NCBI RefSeq assembly: GCF_004923315.1
Contig: NZ_CP039651.1
Location: 186,001 to 250,000 of the forward strand
Length of the DNA stretch: 64,000 bases
From: Azospirillum sp. TSA2s
Lineage (GTDB): Bacteria; Pseudomonadota; Alphaproteobacteria; Azospirillales; Azospirillaceae
Reading direction: 5' to 3'
Below the pieces are notes generated by a model that had not been told where the DNA came from, searched no databases, and worked only from the letters and a program-made list of their open reading frames with translations. Both the position numbers and the translations under genes were made by a program. Positions 1 to 8,428 of the stretch are shown one piece after another (position 1 is the first letter of the stretch; each line of letters begins with the position of its first letter).

Positions 1-28
1 GCAGAGATCCAGATTAGGAGCATCTAAT

Positions 29-283
29 ATGATTGAGTTTGCTGGACAAACCTATCCCGACACCGCAGCACTCGGCCGGGAAGGGCGCAAGGCTGCCGCC
101 GCTGTAATCCAGGCGAACGGCGATCCGCTCGGTGCCGCCGCTGATCTGGCCGGGGCGGTGTTGCCCCTCATACCCTCGGCCGACACGCCACATGCCGATC
201 TGCCGAATCTGCTGCAACTGGTGTCACTCGTCCTCCAAGACGGCCTGGCTGCTCACAACCGTCGGCGCGGCATCGCCGCATAG
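29..283 (+). CDS. Small hypothetical protein (84 aa)
   Basis: No family is recognised. The ATG follows a good AGGAG-type ribosome binding site (TTAGGAGC) about 8 nt upstream. The protein is Ala/Leu-rich and probably helical, with no signal peptide or membrane segment. It lies 24 nt before the nuclease-like gene at 308 on the same strand, so the two are probably co-transcribed. Whether they work together is inference from spacing only. Confidence 0.55.
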   Translation: MIEFAGQTYPDTAALGREGRKAAAAVIQANGDPLGAAADLAGAVLPLIPSADTPHADLPNLLQLVSLVLQDGLAAHNRRRGIAA

Positions 284-307
284 CGTCTAGAAAGGGAGGC
301 ATTCACA

Positions 308-823
308 GTGCCGCTACCGCCTCGCGAAGCTAGAGCGTTCTTAGTAGAGGACGAAGTCTCATTCTTCGTCGCCAGTTATCTTGAGCGCAAAGGCGGAAAA
401 ATACTACAGCTGTTGACTAATGGCCGGTCCGGCGCCGACATTATCGTTGAGTGGCAAGGAGGCTACTTGGTCATCGAAGCAAAGGGTGGTGGTTCGCAGA
501 AACCAACTTCTGCAAAGTATGGTCAGGCGTTTGATCGCTTGCGTATGCAGCAGAGTTGGGATGCCGCTGTTGCGCAGCTTCCGCAACTCGAAGGTGGCGA
601 AAAGGCAGTCTACCTGCATGGACGAAAAATCCAGCCGGACTATCTCGGCATCGCGGTCCCTGATACGCCGACGTACAGAATGATGTTCGGTTGGTGCAGT
701 CGACGCTTGGACTTCTTGGGTGACGGTGTCTGGTTTGTCAACCAGGACGGGACTGTCCATGAAGAGCTAGAGCCGCGTCCTATTCCAGCCGTGAGGCGCG
801 GCATCACGTCGAAGGGCAGGTAG
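308..823 (+). CDS. PD-(D/E)XK nuclease-like protein (171 aa)
   Basis: The start is GTG preceded by AAAGGGAGG. Residues 43-60 read as a PD-(D/E)XK core: GADI supplies Asp44, and VIEAKGG supplies Glu57 and Lys59, each at the end of a predicted beta strand. This arrangement is typical of restriction-endonuclease-like or Holliday-resolvase-like folds. The rest (Tyr/Trp-rich, about residues 90-160) has no family I recognise. It may be a DNA repair or restriction nuclease of a mobile element, or an effector paired with the 84-aa protein upstream. The fold is moderately certain; the biological role is unknown. Confidence 0.6.
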   Translation: MPLPPREARAFLVEDEVSFFVASYLERKGGKILQLLTNGRSGADIIVEWQGGYLVIEAKGGGSQKPTSAKYGQAFDRLRMQQSWDAAVAQLPQLEGGEKAVYLHGRKIQPDYLGIAVPDTPTYRMMFGWCSRRLDFLGDGVWFVNQDGTVHEELEPRPIPAVRRGITSKGR

Positions 824-956
824 GTCAGCACCAAGGAGGTGCGCTCTCGACTTGAGGAGATCGAGCGGCACTTGATGAACGCTACACTCGGCCCCAATCG
901 GCGGGACTGCGCCGGTGTTTAGTCCCGGCATTTGATGGTGCATCCTACGTGCAGGA

Positions 957-1373
957 ATGGAGGAGCTAGTGGATTGGCGTGAAGCATTCTTTAAGTATGA
1001 CTACGGCGAGACAAAAGATCTCTTAAAATCTTTTATAACTCTTGTATCTGCAACACTCGTGCTTTCTATTACATTCTCCGAAAAAATCATTGACATTCAT
1101 AAAGCGATATTGCGCGTAAAGCGCATGATGGTCGCGGCATGGGTGTTCTTCATCGTGGCATTGATTGTAAGTGGCGCTTCTATGTGTTTTATCGCGGCGG
1201 AGGCCGGATGCGTAATATACGGCCAAATACCGGTTTTTGCCTGCAGAGGAGGCTTATATGCTCTCATATCATGGGCGTTAATAATAATTTCCGGCGGATG
1301 TTATGTGATCGGGCTTGTTCTTATGGCGCTTTCAGCGCGCGCGAAAATTATGGAGTCGGAGCATAATGAATAA
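957..1373 (+). CDS. Small integral membrane protein (138 aa)
   Basis: The protein has hydrophobic stretches near residues 25-42, 58-80 and 98-122, so three membrane segments are likely, with a charged N-terminus (DWREAFFKYDYGETKD) and a charged tail. The DNA is clearly richer in A/T than its neighbours, with AT-ending codons such as AAA, ATA and TCT, suggesting recent acquisition from another genome. No family is recognised. Confidence 0.6.
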   Translation: MEELVDWREAFFKYDYGETKDLLKSFITLVSATLVLSITFSEKIIDIHKAILRVKRMMVAAWVFFIVALIVSGASMCFIAAEAGCVIYGQIPVFACRGGLYALISWALIIISGGCYVIGLVLMALSARAKIMESEHNE

Positions 1374-1432
1374 ACTGTAGATAGGTCGCGGACCGGCAGC
1401 ATGTCGGCGAAGCCAAGCGCGCTGACCCGGTC

Positions 1433-1940
1433 GGCCGCCGCGGTGGTGGAGCTGGCCGCGCGCCCGGCGCGCTGCCCTCCACCAGCAGGCCCTGCGCGTC
1501 GATGGCGCCGATCAGCAGCAGCAGGATCGCCGGCAACCCGGCCGCCGCGGTGGTCGTAGTGGGCGAGCGCCCAGCGCTGCCCTCCACCAGCAGGCCCTGC
1601 GCGTCGATGGCGCCGATCAGCAGCAGCAGGATCGCCGGCAACCCGGCCGCCGCGGTGGTCGTAGTGGGCGAGCGCCCAGCGCTGCCCTCCACCAGCAGGC
1701 CCTGCGCGTCGATGGCGCCGATCAGCAGCAGCAGGATCGCCGGCAACCCGGCCGCCGCGGTGGTCGTAGTGGGCGAGCGCCCAGCGCTGCCCTCCACCAG
1801 CAGGCCCTGCGCGTCGATGGCGCCGATCAGCAGCAGCAGGATCGCCGGCAACCCGGCCGCCGCGGTGGTCGTAGTGGGCGAGCGCCCAGCGCTGCCCTCC
1901 ACCAGCAGGCCCTGCGCGTCGATGGCGCCGATCAGCAGCA
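1433..1940. repeat. 105-bp minisatellite, about 4.8 units
   Basis: Near-identical 105-bp units recur with phase markers (ATGGCGCCGATCAGC) at 1502, 1607, 1712, 1817 and 1922. The first unit (from 1433) is diverged and the last is cut at 1940. Because 105 is divisible by 3, the array is open on both strands. The minus strand gives a 35-residue repeat containing IGAIDAQGLLVEGSAG, and the plus strand one containing MAPISSSRIAG. The minus-strand phrase faintly recalls transposase segments (AIDAQG), so the array may have grown from a transposase fragment. Neither ORF has a convincing start, so I do not call a gene. The stretch 1374-2003 otherwise holds nothing I can identify. Confidence 0.9.
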
Positions 1941-2003
1941 AAAATTTTCGCGCATGGCGAGCATGCGCGCGGTAGACTCCTTCAGCATAAAAAGCGAGGC
2001 CTC

Positions 2004-2171
2004 ATGAACCGCCGCCTGCCATCCTTCCAAGATCCTGAAATGAGCGACAGGCGCCGCCCGGCAGATGCCGAGCCTCCAGAGGCTCTTGATCCCGCCGCGG
2101 CATTCGCATTGGGACAATGGGGCATGGCGAAGCGGCTGGCCCAGCCTGGTCGATCGCCACGCCGGCGCTGA
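2004..2171 (+). CDS. Small basic hypothetical protein (55 aa)
   Basis: The ATG follows GCGAGGCCTC, giving a GAGG ribosome binding site. The product is proline- and arginine-rich and ends in SPRRR. The stop codon directly abuts the GTG at 2172 that could start the RNase H-like gene, suggesting translational coupling. No family is recognised, and a short arginine-rich reading frame in GC-rich DNA can occur by chance. Confidence 0.35.
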   Translation: MNRRLPSFQDPEMSDRRRPADAEPPEALDPAAAFALGQWGMAKRLAQPGRSPRRR

Positions 2172-2207
2172 GTGTCCAAGCTGGCGTTGACCTGCTGCGG
2201 TCTATCA

Positions 2208-2597
2208 ATGGAGGAAGCGGTGCATAGCGGGGAGTGTGTTCGGGTTGATATCGTCCGCGTATTCTCCGACGCTTCCGCGCAACCGCATCATAGAGGCTGG
2301 GGCGCAGTTTTGGTGGCGGACGGTCGCAAACCGCACATAATGGGGGGGGCGATCCGAGGCAAGCGCCGCACCAGCACGGGCTTGGAGGCCGTGGGCATAA
2401 TTTTGGCGCGGGCCGCCGCTCAACGGTATTTGAAGCGGCATGGGCTGCGTGTCGAGTTGCTGGTCGTTCATACCGACCATCAAGATATTGCTTGGACTTT
2501 TCAGGAACGTGAGGGCACGGCCAAGCTAACTTATAGATGGATCGCGCGAGAGCACCCGATGATGCGCTGGGCTCACCGCCGTGCTCGTATGCTTTAA
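2208..2597 (+). CDS. RNase H-fold protein (129 aa)
   Basis: From the ATG at 2208 the protein shows the RNase HI layout: first strand FSDAS with Asp21, then GWGAVLV, an acidic residue at the start of helix A (Glu60 in TSTGLEAVGI), and Asp90 in VVHTDHQD. This Asp-Glu-Asp set is the catalytic triad of RNase H-like nucleases. The usual fourth Asp is not evident and may be replaced by His123 in WAHRR. A GTG start at 2172 would add 12 residues. It could process RNA-DNA hybrids during element replication. The fold call is fairly firm; activity is inferred. Confidence 0.6.
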   Translation: MEEAVHSGECVRVDIVRVFSDASAQPHHRGWGAVLVADGRKPHIMGGAIRGKRRTSTGLEAVGIILARAAAQRYLKRHGLRVELLVVHTDHQDIAWTFQEREGTAKLTYRWIAREHPMMRWAHRRARML

Positions 2598-2626
2598 AGA
2601 GCCTGTCGCGATAAGGAGTGCTGAGT

Positions 2627-2857
2627 ATGATCATGCTGTTCTGGCTGTTCGTGACATCGTCTATGTTATTCCTTGTGCTCGCCGCCACGTCGGGCTCTCC
2701 ACCGCCGGTCTCGGCCGGCCCCAATCGCTGGCTCATCCTGGGGTTGCGCTTGCGTCGCTTGTCGGGATCGCAAACCGCCTGCCTACTCACAGGCCTAATC
2801 GCTCTCGCCACTCTCCTCGCGTTGCTCGTAGCTGCGGAAGTGGGTATGGGCGCCTGA
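2627..2857 (+). CDS. Small membrane protein (76 aa)
   Basis: The ribosome binding site AAGGAG at 2613-2618 favours the ATG at 2627 over the upstream in-frame GTG at 2618. Two hydrophobic segments (about residues 2-20 and 52-72) flank a Pro/Arg-rich linker, predicting a two-pass inner-membrane protein. No family is recognised. Confidence 0.45.
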   Translation: MIMLFWLFVTSSMLFLVLAATSGSPPPVSAGPNRWLILGLRLRRLSGSQTACLLTGLIALATLLALLVAAEVGMGA

Positions 2858-2863
2858 TTGCGC

Positions 2864-3035
2864 TCAACTGACATCAATCTGCGGCAGGCCCTCATGGTGT
2901 AGCAGCACGACACCGGTGCTCGCGGCCAGATCACGGGCGGTCGGGGTGAACCCGAGCAGGGCGACGACAACGGCGTGGGTCACCGCCAGCGGGCCATGCG
3001 AGCCGACCGCGCCGACCTGCAGGACGGCCGACTGC
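2864..3035 (-). pseudogene. Possible C-terminal remnant of a Mrr-like restriction endonuclease
   Basis: On the minus strand an open frame without a start ends with AVVVALLGFTPTARDLAAS, then a segment like VLLHHEGL. The GFTP-x-A-x-x-LA-x-x-x-G-(I/V)-x-L-(W/L/H) pattern is what I expect at the end of Mrr/RE-like nuclease domains. The frame lacks the upstream catalytic part, so it is at best a fragment. This is pattern resemblance only. The surrounding 2858-3139 shows no other gene. Confidence 0.35.
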
Positions 3036-3139
3036 CTTAAGTTGTCGATTAAGGAGTTTGCGGCTAGGGTGCCTCAATAGAACCGGCACCGTACAAACCC
3101 GCCGTCTACCTCCGACAGCGGCGTCACCTGAGGAAAACT

Positions 3140-3352
3140 ATGACGCGTAATGAACGACTTGCGACTGCTTTTACTGCCATGAATGAGGCATTCGAAGTGC
3201 TGCGCCCTCTCGCCACCGGCGGCAGCGAAAAGGGCCCTGCAAGTGAGCTGGTCGCGCAAGTGTTGGAGAGACTCTATAACGACATGGACGCTCTTGTTGA
3301 GGTCATGGCTAGTCCGGCAAACGACGAGCAAGCGCTGAATAGGCCGAACTGA
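3140..3352 (+). CDS. Small hypothetical protein (70 aa)
   Basis: The ATG is preceded by GAGGAAAACT, a good ribosome binding site. The product is amphipathic and mostly helical (MTRNERLATAFTAMNEAF at the start), with no signal peptide and no recognisable domain. Third codon positions are GC-rich enough to be coding. Confidence 0.5.
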   Translation: MTRNERLATAFTAMNEAFEVLRPLATGGSEKGPASELVAQVLERLYNDMDALVEVMASPANDEQALNRPN

Positions 3353-3452
3353 CCCGCACCCGCCCGCTCTAAGCCTCGACCGTCCTCTCCGGTTTGGTAA
3401 TGTGGGCTGGCAGTCTCCTCCGTAGATTCCCCACAGCGCTGATAGGCGCCAG

Positions 3453-3719
3453 ATGTGGACTGGCTATCGACAAATCGCACCTGAGGCTCTGATGCACCAG
3501 TCCCCGGCTTGGTCCGTTCGTCACGTGGCCACCCGCATTCACGGGTGCGATCTCGCTGTAACCTGGCGTCCTGAATGCTGGGTATGGACCGTAACCGTTG
3601 CCGGCGAACAAGTTGCCAGCGGGAGATCGCGCAGCCAGGAGGGCGCCCAGAATGCTGCCGTGCAGGCAGCACGGCGCCACGCGGACGATGGTGGCAAGGT
3701 GCAACTCCCATTGTTCTGA
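3453..3719 (+). CDS. Small hypothetical protein (88 aa)
   Basis: The reading frame has several Trp residues (CDLAVTWRPECWVWTVTVAG), a beta-rich middle and a short helical end (AQNAAVQAARRHADDGG). No family is recognised. Overlapping minus-strand frames look less protein-like, but the start codon is not backed by a clear ribosome binding site. Confidence 0.4.
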   Translation: MWTGYRQIAPEALMHQSPAWSVRHVATRIHGCDLAVTWRPECWVWTVTVAGEQVASGRSRSQEGAQNAAVQAARRHADDGGKVQLPLF

Positions 3720-3905
3720 GATCGACGGCGACCTCGTCGGTCATGCAGCGGTTGCGCACAGCAATCCTGCGGCCGCAAAGACGCGGGTCGGGCTGATCTG
3801 TCGGGTTCTCACGGCGGGGGTATGCGCGGGCGCCTGCACATCGAGGCAAGCCCGTCCGGATCGAAAGTGCTGCACCAGTGAAAGAAGAAGAGATTTCCGC
3901 GCTGG

Positions 3906-6089
3906 TCAGGCTGCTTTTGCCAATAGCCACTCCTTCAGCTTCGACCACCGGTGCCCCTCCTGCCGTGCCCGCACCGCCGTCCCGAGCGCCTTCCGCTGGC
4001 CCACGACGACGACCAGCCGCTTCCCGCGGGTAACACCGGTGTAGACGAGATTGCGCTTGAGCATCGTCCAGTGCTGCATCGCCAGCGGGATGACGACGGC
4101 CGGGTATTCCGAGCCCTGGCTCTTGTGGATCGTCGTCGCATAGGCCAGAGACACCCTATCCAGCTCGCCGAAGTCGTAGGGGACCTCCCGGCCGTCGAAG
4201 TCGATCAGCAGTTCGCTGTTCTCGGGGTCCATTGCGGTGATGACGCCCAGGTCCCCGTTGTAGACCTCCTTCTCGTAGTCGTTTTCGGTCTGCATCACCT
4301 TGTCGCCAACGCAATAGGTCCAGCCAAAGCGCTCGACCCGGACATCGCCCGGCGGGTTCAGGACCGCCTGGAGTTCCACATTCAGCGACCGAGAGCCGAG
4401 ACCGCCGCGGTTCATCGGACAGAGCACCTGGACATCGCGTACGGGATCGAGGCCGAAACGCTTCGGGATCCGGTTTCGAACGACCTCGATCAGCTTGCGG
4501 ACACCGTCCTCGGGCTCCACCGCTTCGACGAAGTAGAAGTCTGAGCCTTCTACGGGTGTCAGGTCCGGCATCTGCCCCTGGTTGATGCGGTGGGCATTGA
4601 CGATGATGCGGCTGGCCGCTGCCTGCCGGAAGACCTCGGTCAGGCGCACGACAGGCACGGCGCCGGATGCGATTATGTCAGCCAAAATCTGCCCCGGCCC
4701 CACCGACGGCAACTGGTCGACATCACCGACCAGGATCAGGGCCGACCTGTCGGGAACCGCCTTCAGCAGTGCGTTCATCAGCGGCACGTCCACCATGGAC
4801 GTCTCGTCGACGACGAGCAGGTCGCACTCCAGCCGGTTCTCCTCGCTGTGCTTGAAGCCTCCGGCAGCCGGGTCGAAGGCAAGCATCCGATGGATCGTCC
4901 TGGCCTCCATTCCGGTGCTCTCCGAGAGCCGCTTGGCCGCGCGGCCGGTCGGGGCGCACAGCAGGATGCGGATGTGCTTGGCGGCCAGGATCTTCAGGAT
5001 GGAGTTGACCAGCGTCGTCTTACCGACGCCCGGGCCGCCGGTGATGACCATCACCTTGGATGCCAGGGCAAGCCGGACAGCCTCCCGCTGGCTCGGCGCC
5101 AGCGTCAGTCCCGTCCTCCCCTTCACCCACTCCAGCGCCTTCTCCATGTCGATGGCGGGCCAGGGCAGCGTCCCGCCCGCAAGTCCCCGCAGCCGGGCGG
5201 CGATGGCCTGCTCGGCCCGGTACAGCCCGGCCAGAAAGACGCAGCCCCTACCCTCCAGTTGGTCGGCTATCACGGCGCCGTCCCGAAGCTCGTCCGCCAG
5301 CGCCCCGGCCACCAGATCGGTGCCAACCTCCAGGAGCTCGCTGGCGAGCTTCTCCAAGTCCTCCACCGGCAGACCGCAATGCCCCTCGTCCATCGCTTCA
5401 GCCAGCGCATAGCCGATGCCCGCCCGGACGCGGACCATGGCCGTCTTCTCGATGCCCAGCTTGGCCGCGATCTGGTCGGCCGTCTTGAAGCCGATGCCGC
5501 GGATGTCCCGGGCCAGCCGGTATGGGTTCTCGGTGATGAGTTGGATGGCCTCCTGCCCATAGGTCTTGTAGATGCGGACGGCCCGGGAGGTCCCGACGCC
5601 GTTGGCGTGCAGGAACAGCATGATCTCCCTGATCGCCCGCTGGTCGGCCCATCCCTTTACGATGCGGTCGGCCCGCCTGGGCCCAATGCCGGTGACCTCG
5701 CGCAGGCGAGCAGGTTCGGCCTCGATGACGTCGAACACGGCCTCGCCGAACGCTTTAACGAGCTTCTTCGCGTAGACCGGGCCGATTCCCTTGATCATGC
5801 CAGAGCCTAGGTACTTCTCGATGCCCTCCAGCGTGGTCGGCTGGGTTGCCTTCAGGAAGGTGGCCTTGAACTGGAGGCCGTGGGTGCGATCGTTGACCCA
5901 GCTGCCGCTCGCCTGAATCCACTCCCCGGCCGAGATCATCGCCGCATGGCCGACCACCACGACAAGGTCCCGATGCCCCCGGACTTTCACCCGGAGCACG
6001 CAAAAGCCGGTCTCGGCGCTGTGAAAGGTCACGCGCTCCACCAGCCCGGCCAGGGACTCCGTTGATAACGCGATAGCTTGCCCGCTCAT
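3906..6089 (-). CDS. recD2: RecD2-type SF1B ATP-dependent DNA helicase (727 aa)
   Basis: This is a RecD-like 5'-3' helicase of the long RecD2 type that acts without RecBC. An N-terminal OB-like part is followed by tandem helix-hairpin-helix motifs (KGIGPVYAKKL, TGIGPRRADRI, RGIGFKTADQI; about residues 105-220). Walker A GGPGVGKTT is near residue 350, Walker B VVDETSMVD near 428, GDVDQLPSVG follows, and the C-terminal motif TIHKSQGSEYP is near 653. I chose the ATG at 6089 (MSGQAIAL) because the 48 codons above it are proline-rich and unlike the family. Expected role: processing DNA ends and stalled forks. Its setting among mobile-element genes suggests an element-encoded copy. Confidence 0.93.
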   Translation of the reverse strand: MSGQAIALSTESLAGLVERVTFHSAETGFCVLRVKVRGHRDLVVVVGHAAMISAGEWIQASGSWVNDRTHGLQFKATFLKATQPTTLEGIEKYLGSGMIKGIGPVYAKKLVKAFGEAVFDVIEAEPARLREVTGIGPRRADRIVKGWADQRAIREIMLFLHANGVGTSRAVRIYKTYGQEAIQLITENPYRLARDIRGIGFKTADQIAAKLGIEKTAMVRVRAGIGYALAEAMDEGHCGLPVEDLEKLASELLEVGTDLVAGALADELRDGAVIADQLEGRGCVFLAGLYRAEQAIAARLRGLAGGTLPWPAIDMEKALEWVKGRTGLTLAPSQREAVRLALASKVMVITGGPGVGKTTLVNSILKILAAKHIRILLCAPTGRAAKRLSESTGMEARTIHRMLAFDPAAGGFKHSEENRLECDLLVVDETSMVDVPLMNALLKAVPDRSALILVGDVDQLPSVGPGQILADIIASGAVPVVRLTEVFRQAAASRIIVNAHRINQGQMPDLTPVEGSDFYFVEAVEPEDGVRKLIEVVRNRIPKRFGLDPVRDVQVLCPMNRGGLGSRSLNVELQAVLNPPGDVRVERFGWTYCVGDKVMQTENDYEKEVYNGDLGVITAMDPENSELLIDFDGREVPYDFGELDRVSLAYATTIHKSQGSEYPAVVIPLAMQHWTMLKRNLVYTGVTRGKRLVVVVGQRKALGTAVRARQEGHRWSKLKEWLLAKAA

Positions 6090-6262
6090 GCCGGGATTGT
6101 GCTGGATTCCCGACCGTGAGACCAGATTTGTCAGCTCCGCCCCAGTTTTCCCGTCATCCAGCTCCTCCAAGACGTTGGCTTGTTCGGTGCGGCCGGGAAC
6201 GCCGGCGCCCCCAAGCAGCGGCGGCGGCGGCAATCTAGTCGCTCCGCCGTATCACCCCGATG

Positions 6263-6748
6263 TCAGGGGGCCGCCTTGCCGCGACCACGGCCACGCCCTG
6301 TCGGTTTTTCCGGTGCCACTGGCGCGGGTGTCTGAGCGCGACGCCCAAGCCCCATACCCTTTGCCAGTTCGGATCGAGCCGCCGCGTAGGCGGGTGCCGC
6401 CATCGGGTACTCCGGCGGCAGACCCCATTTCGCCCGGTATTCGTCGGGCGCCAGGTCGTGCTCGACGCGCAGGTGACGCTTGAGAAGCTTGTTCTTCTGC
6501 CCGCATTCCAGGCAGGTGATCGTGTCTTGCGACACGGAACGCTTGATGGGGACGGCCGGCTGCTGGACCTCCGATCGCGCCGATGCGGGGTTGCTCGCGG
6601 TGGAGAGTGCCCCGTAGATCCCGCGCAGCACCGCAGGGATCTCAGCCACTGCCAGGGTATGGTTGCTCAGGTACGCGGACGCAATCTTGGCGGTGATCTG
6701 CACCAGGCCTGCTTGATCAAAGCGATCCTCATGGTTCTGCTCGGACAT
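6263..6748 (-). CDS. MucR/Ros-family zinc-finger transcriptional regulator (161 aa)
   Basis: The MucR core is present: Cys79-x2-Cys82-x9-His92-x4-His97 (CLECGQKNKLLKRHLRVEH) followed by LAPDEYRAKWGLP. MucR/Ros proteins bind AT-rich promoter DNA and silence or activate many genes in alphaproteobacteria. The C-terminus is extended by a Pro/Arg/Gly-rich tail (PTGRGRGRGK), unusual but compatible with DNA binding. It is divergently transcribed from the PP-loop gene at 6940. The AT-rich stretch between them (6839-6875) is a plausible target. Confidence 0.92.
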   Translation of the reverse strand: MSEQNHEDRFDQAGLVQITAKIASAYLSNHTLAVAEIPAVLRGIYGALSTASNPASARSEVQQPAVPIKRSVSQDTITCLECGQKNKLLKRHLRVEHDLAPDEYRAKWGLPPEYPMAAPAYAAARSELAKGMGLGRRAQTPAPVAPEKPTGRGRGRGKAAP

Positions 6749-6873
6749 TCAAAGTGTCTCCACTGTCGGTGCAAGACGGTGATGCGGGCCGCCAAACTAG
6801 CACGAAGAACGGCATTCATCACAGTGTAAACTCAACAACGAAAACTCGGAGATCAGCATTTTTTATCTTGTTC

Positions 6874-6893
6874 TATGCGCTGTGTACGATATA
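6874..6893 (+). promoter_or_regulatory. Shared promoter/operator element, copy A
   Basis: The 16-nt core TGCGCTGTGTACGATA (6876-6891) lies 48 nt before the ATG of the PP-loop gene. The same core occurs in front of three other genes in this window (13723, 16186, 22168). TACGAT resembles a -10 box; a T-rich stretch lies just upstream. In this copy the second box seen in the other three (GTTCCCCA-like) is weak (CTCCCCCACA). Confidence 0.7.
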
Positions 6894-6939
6894 CTTCCTT
6901 TCATCGGCGCCGCCCTCCCCCACAATTCCGGAGTCCCCT

Positions 6940-7995
6940 ATGTTCCAGTACACGCTGGACATCTTCTCCGATTCCGCTTCAGTTCCGATCTCTGGGCTTG
7001 GCCCAGTTTCGGTTCCTTTCTTCGAACCGGACTTGGCAAGCTATGACCATTTCCTTATAGCATTCAGCGGGGGCAAAGACAGCGTTGCACTGGTCCTTGA
7101 CCTGCTGGAGCGTGGTATTGATCCTGAAAAAATTGAACTTTGGCACCATGATGTTGACGGTCGTGAGGACCACGGCAATTTCATGGACTGGCCGGTCACG
7201 GCAGATTACTGCCGCAAGTTCGCTGCAGCCTTTGGGTTGCGCATTTATTTCTCCTGGCGAATCGGTGGCTTCAAGCGTGAACTCCTGAAGACTAACGCCA
7301 TGATCGCGCCGGTGGCCTTCGAAACACCTGAAGGCGTGAAGGTGGCCGGTGGAGAGCGCGGCGAAGTCGCGACCCGGCGGCGCTGGCCAGCGCTCTCGCC
7401 CAATCTGCGCATTCGCTGGTGCAGTGGTGGTTTGAAAGTGGATGTAATGTCTATTGCGATCAACAACCAAGAGAGGTTCCGAGGCAAACGCGTCTTAGTG
7501 ATGACCGGAGAACGGGCAGCGGAGAGCACCAACCGGGCCAAGTACCTACCGTTCGAGAACCATCGCTGCAACGCACCTGGTAGACGGGTCAACCGGACAG
7601 TCCATGTCTGGCGATCCGTGCACGCCTGGAGCGACGAGGATGTCTGGGCGATCATCAGGCGACATGGGGTTGTAGCTCATCCCTGCTACTACCTGGGATG
7701 GGGGCGGGCGTCCTGTGCCGCGTGCATCTATGGCTCGCCGTCGCAATGGGCCAGCCTGCGCGTGGCAGCGCCCGAGATGTTTGGCGTGATCTCCACGATG
7801 GAGGGCGAGCTGGGGCACACCATCCAGCGGGACGAAACGGTCACGCAGCGCGCTGACCGTGGGCGTGCGCATGACATGGATCCGGAGACCATCCGCATCG
7901 CCATGTCCCGCACCTACGAAGGACTCATCCGCGTGGCTACCGCGGACTGGCACCTGCCGAAGGGCGCATACGGCGAGAACGCCGGCCCCTGCTGA
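6940..7995 (+). CDS. PAPS reductase-like PP-loop protein (351 aa)
   Basis: Residues 41-49 (AFSGGKDSV) form the PP-loop that binds ATP, as in PAPS reductase, ATP sulfurylase and DndC-type proteins. HHDVDGRED follows where these enzymes contact the adenine nucleotide. Conserved cysteines (IRWCSGGLK, then CAACIYGS) could hold a redox pair or Fe-S cluster. The phage/plasmid branch of this family is not involved in sulfate assimilation and its substrate is unknown. I chose the ATG at 6940 because it follows promoter copy A and starts at the conserved region; the upstream ORF extension is low-complexity. No dnd or ssp partner genes are nearby, so a DNA phosphorothioation role is not supported. Confidence 0.85.
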   Translation: MFQYTLDIFSDSASVPISGLGPVSVPFFEPDLASYDHFLIAFSGGKDSVALVLDLLERGIDPEKIELWHHDVDGREDHGNFMDWPVTADYCRKFAAAFGLRIYFSWRIGGFKRELLKTNAMIAPVAFETPEGVKVAGGERGEVATRRRWPALSPNLRIRWCSGGLKVDVMSIAINNQERFRGKRVLVMTGERAAESTNRAKYLPFENHRCNAPGRRVNRTVHVWRSVHAWSDEDVWAIIRRHGVVAHPCYYLGWGRASCAACIYGSPSQWASLRVAAPEMFGVISTMEGELGHTIQRDETVTQRADRGRAHDMDPETIRIAMSRTYEGLIRVATADWHLPKGAYGENAGPC

Positions 7996-8086
7996 CCGCC
8001 GGAGGTCTCCTTCTCCTGGTCGGGCTCACTTCGCCCTGTCGGACAGCCTCCTCTCCGGGTATGCTCCCGCCGAGAGGTGCAGCCCG

Positions 8087-8374
8087 ATGTCCTACCGTAA
8101 CAACCACCGCAACCGCTTGGCACTGTGCGCCATCGCCATCGGCATGTGCATGCTGGTCGTGGCAAGCCAGCTACTCCCGTGGCTGCACACAGCGACCCTG
8201 ATCGCGGGCGCGGTCATCGCGGTCGTCCTGCTGGCGTTCCTTGGTTTCCGCTACACGGCGTTCTGGCGCGACATCTGGATCATGCGCCGCGCATTCAACC
8301 AGGCGGTCGACGAGGCGAACGAGCGCCGGAGCCTCGAGCCCTTGTCGCGCTTGGACGCCAAGAAATACGACTGA
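8087..8374 (+). CDS. Small two-pass membrane protein (95 aa)
   Basis: Two adjacent hydrophobic segments (about residues 10-30 and 36-56) are followed by a charged C-terminal tail (FWRDIWIMRRAFNQAVDEAN). The ATG is preceded by CGAGAGGTGC. It lies 91 nt after the PP-loop gene on the same strand and may be co-transcribed. No family is recognised. Confidence 0.5.
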   Translation: MSYRNNHRNRLALCAIAIGMCMLVVASQLLPWLHTATLIAGAVIAVVLLAFLGFRYTAFWRDIWIMRRAFNQAVDEANERRSLEPLSRLDAKKYD

Positions 8375-8428
8375 GAACCCACGCGATCCTCTAACGCTTT
8401 AAATCGATGCTATGCGCTGACATCCGCT

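Noticed and set aside
1433..1940. CRISPR array
   Set aside because: The 105-bp units are contiguous and have no unique spacers.
1348..1975. Long ORFs on both strands across the minisatellite (197 and 157 aa)
   Set aside because: They exist only because the repeat unit is a multiple of three. No ribosome binding site or non-repetitive domain supports either.
2002..2970. 322-aa minus-strand ORF
   Set aside because: Arg/Pro-rich shadow of the plus-strand genes including the RNase H-like gene; no domain is recognisable.
6754..6939. N-terminal extension of the PP-loop protein
   Set aside because: These codons pass through the shared promoter element and have no protein-like features; the start is 6940.
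6940..7995. DndC/phosphorothioation system
   Set aside because: Only the PP-loop protein is present; no DndA, B, D, E or Ssp partners are in the window.
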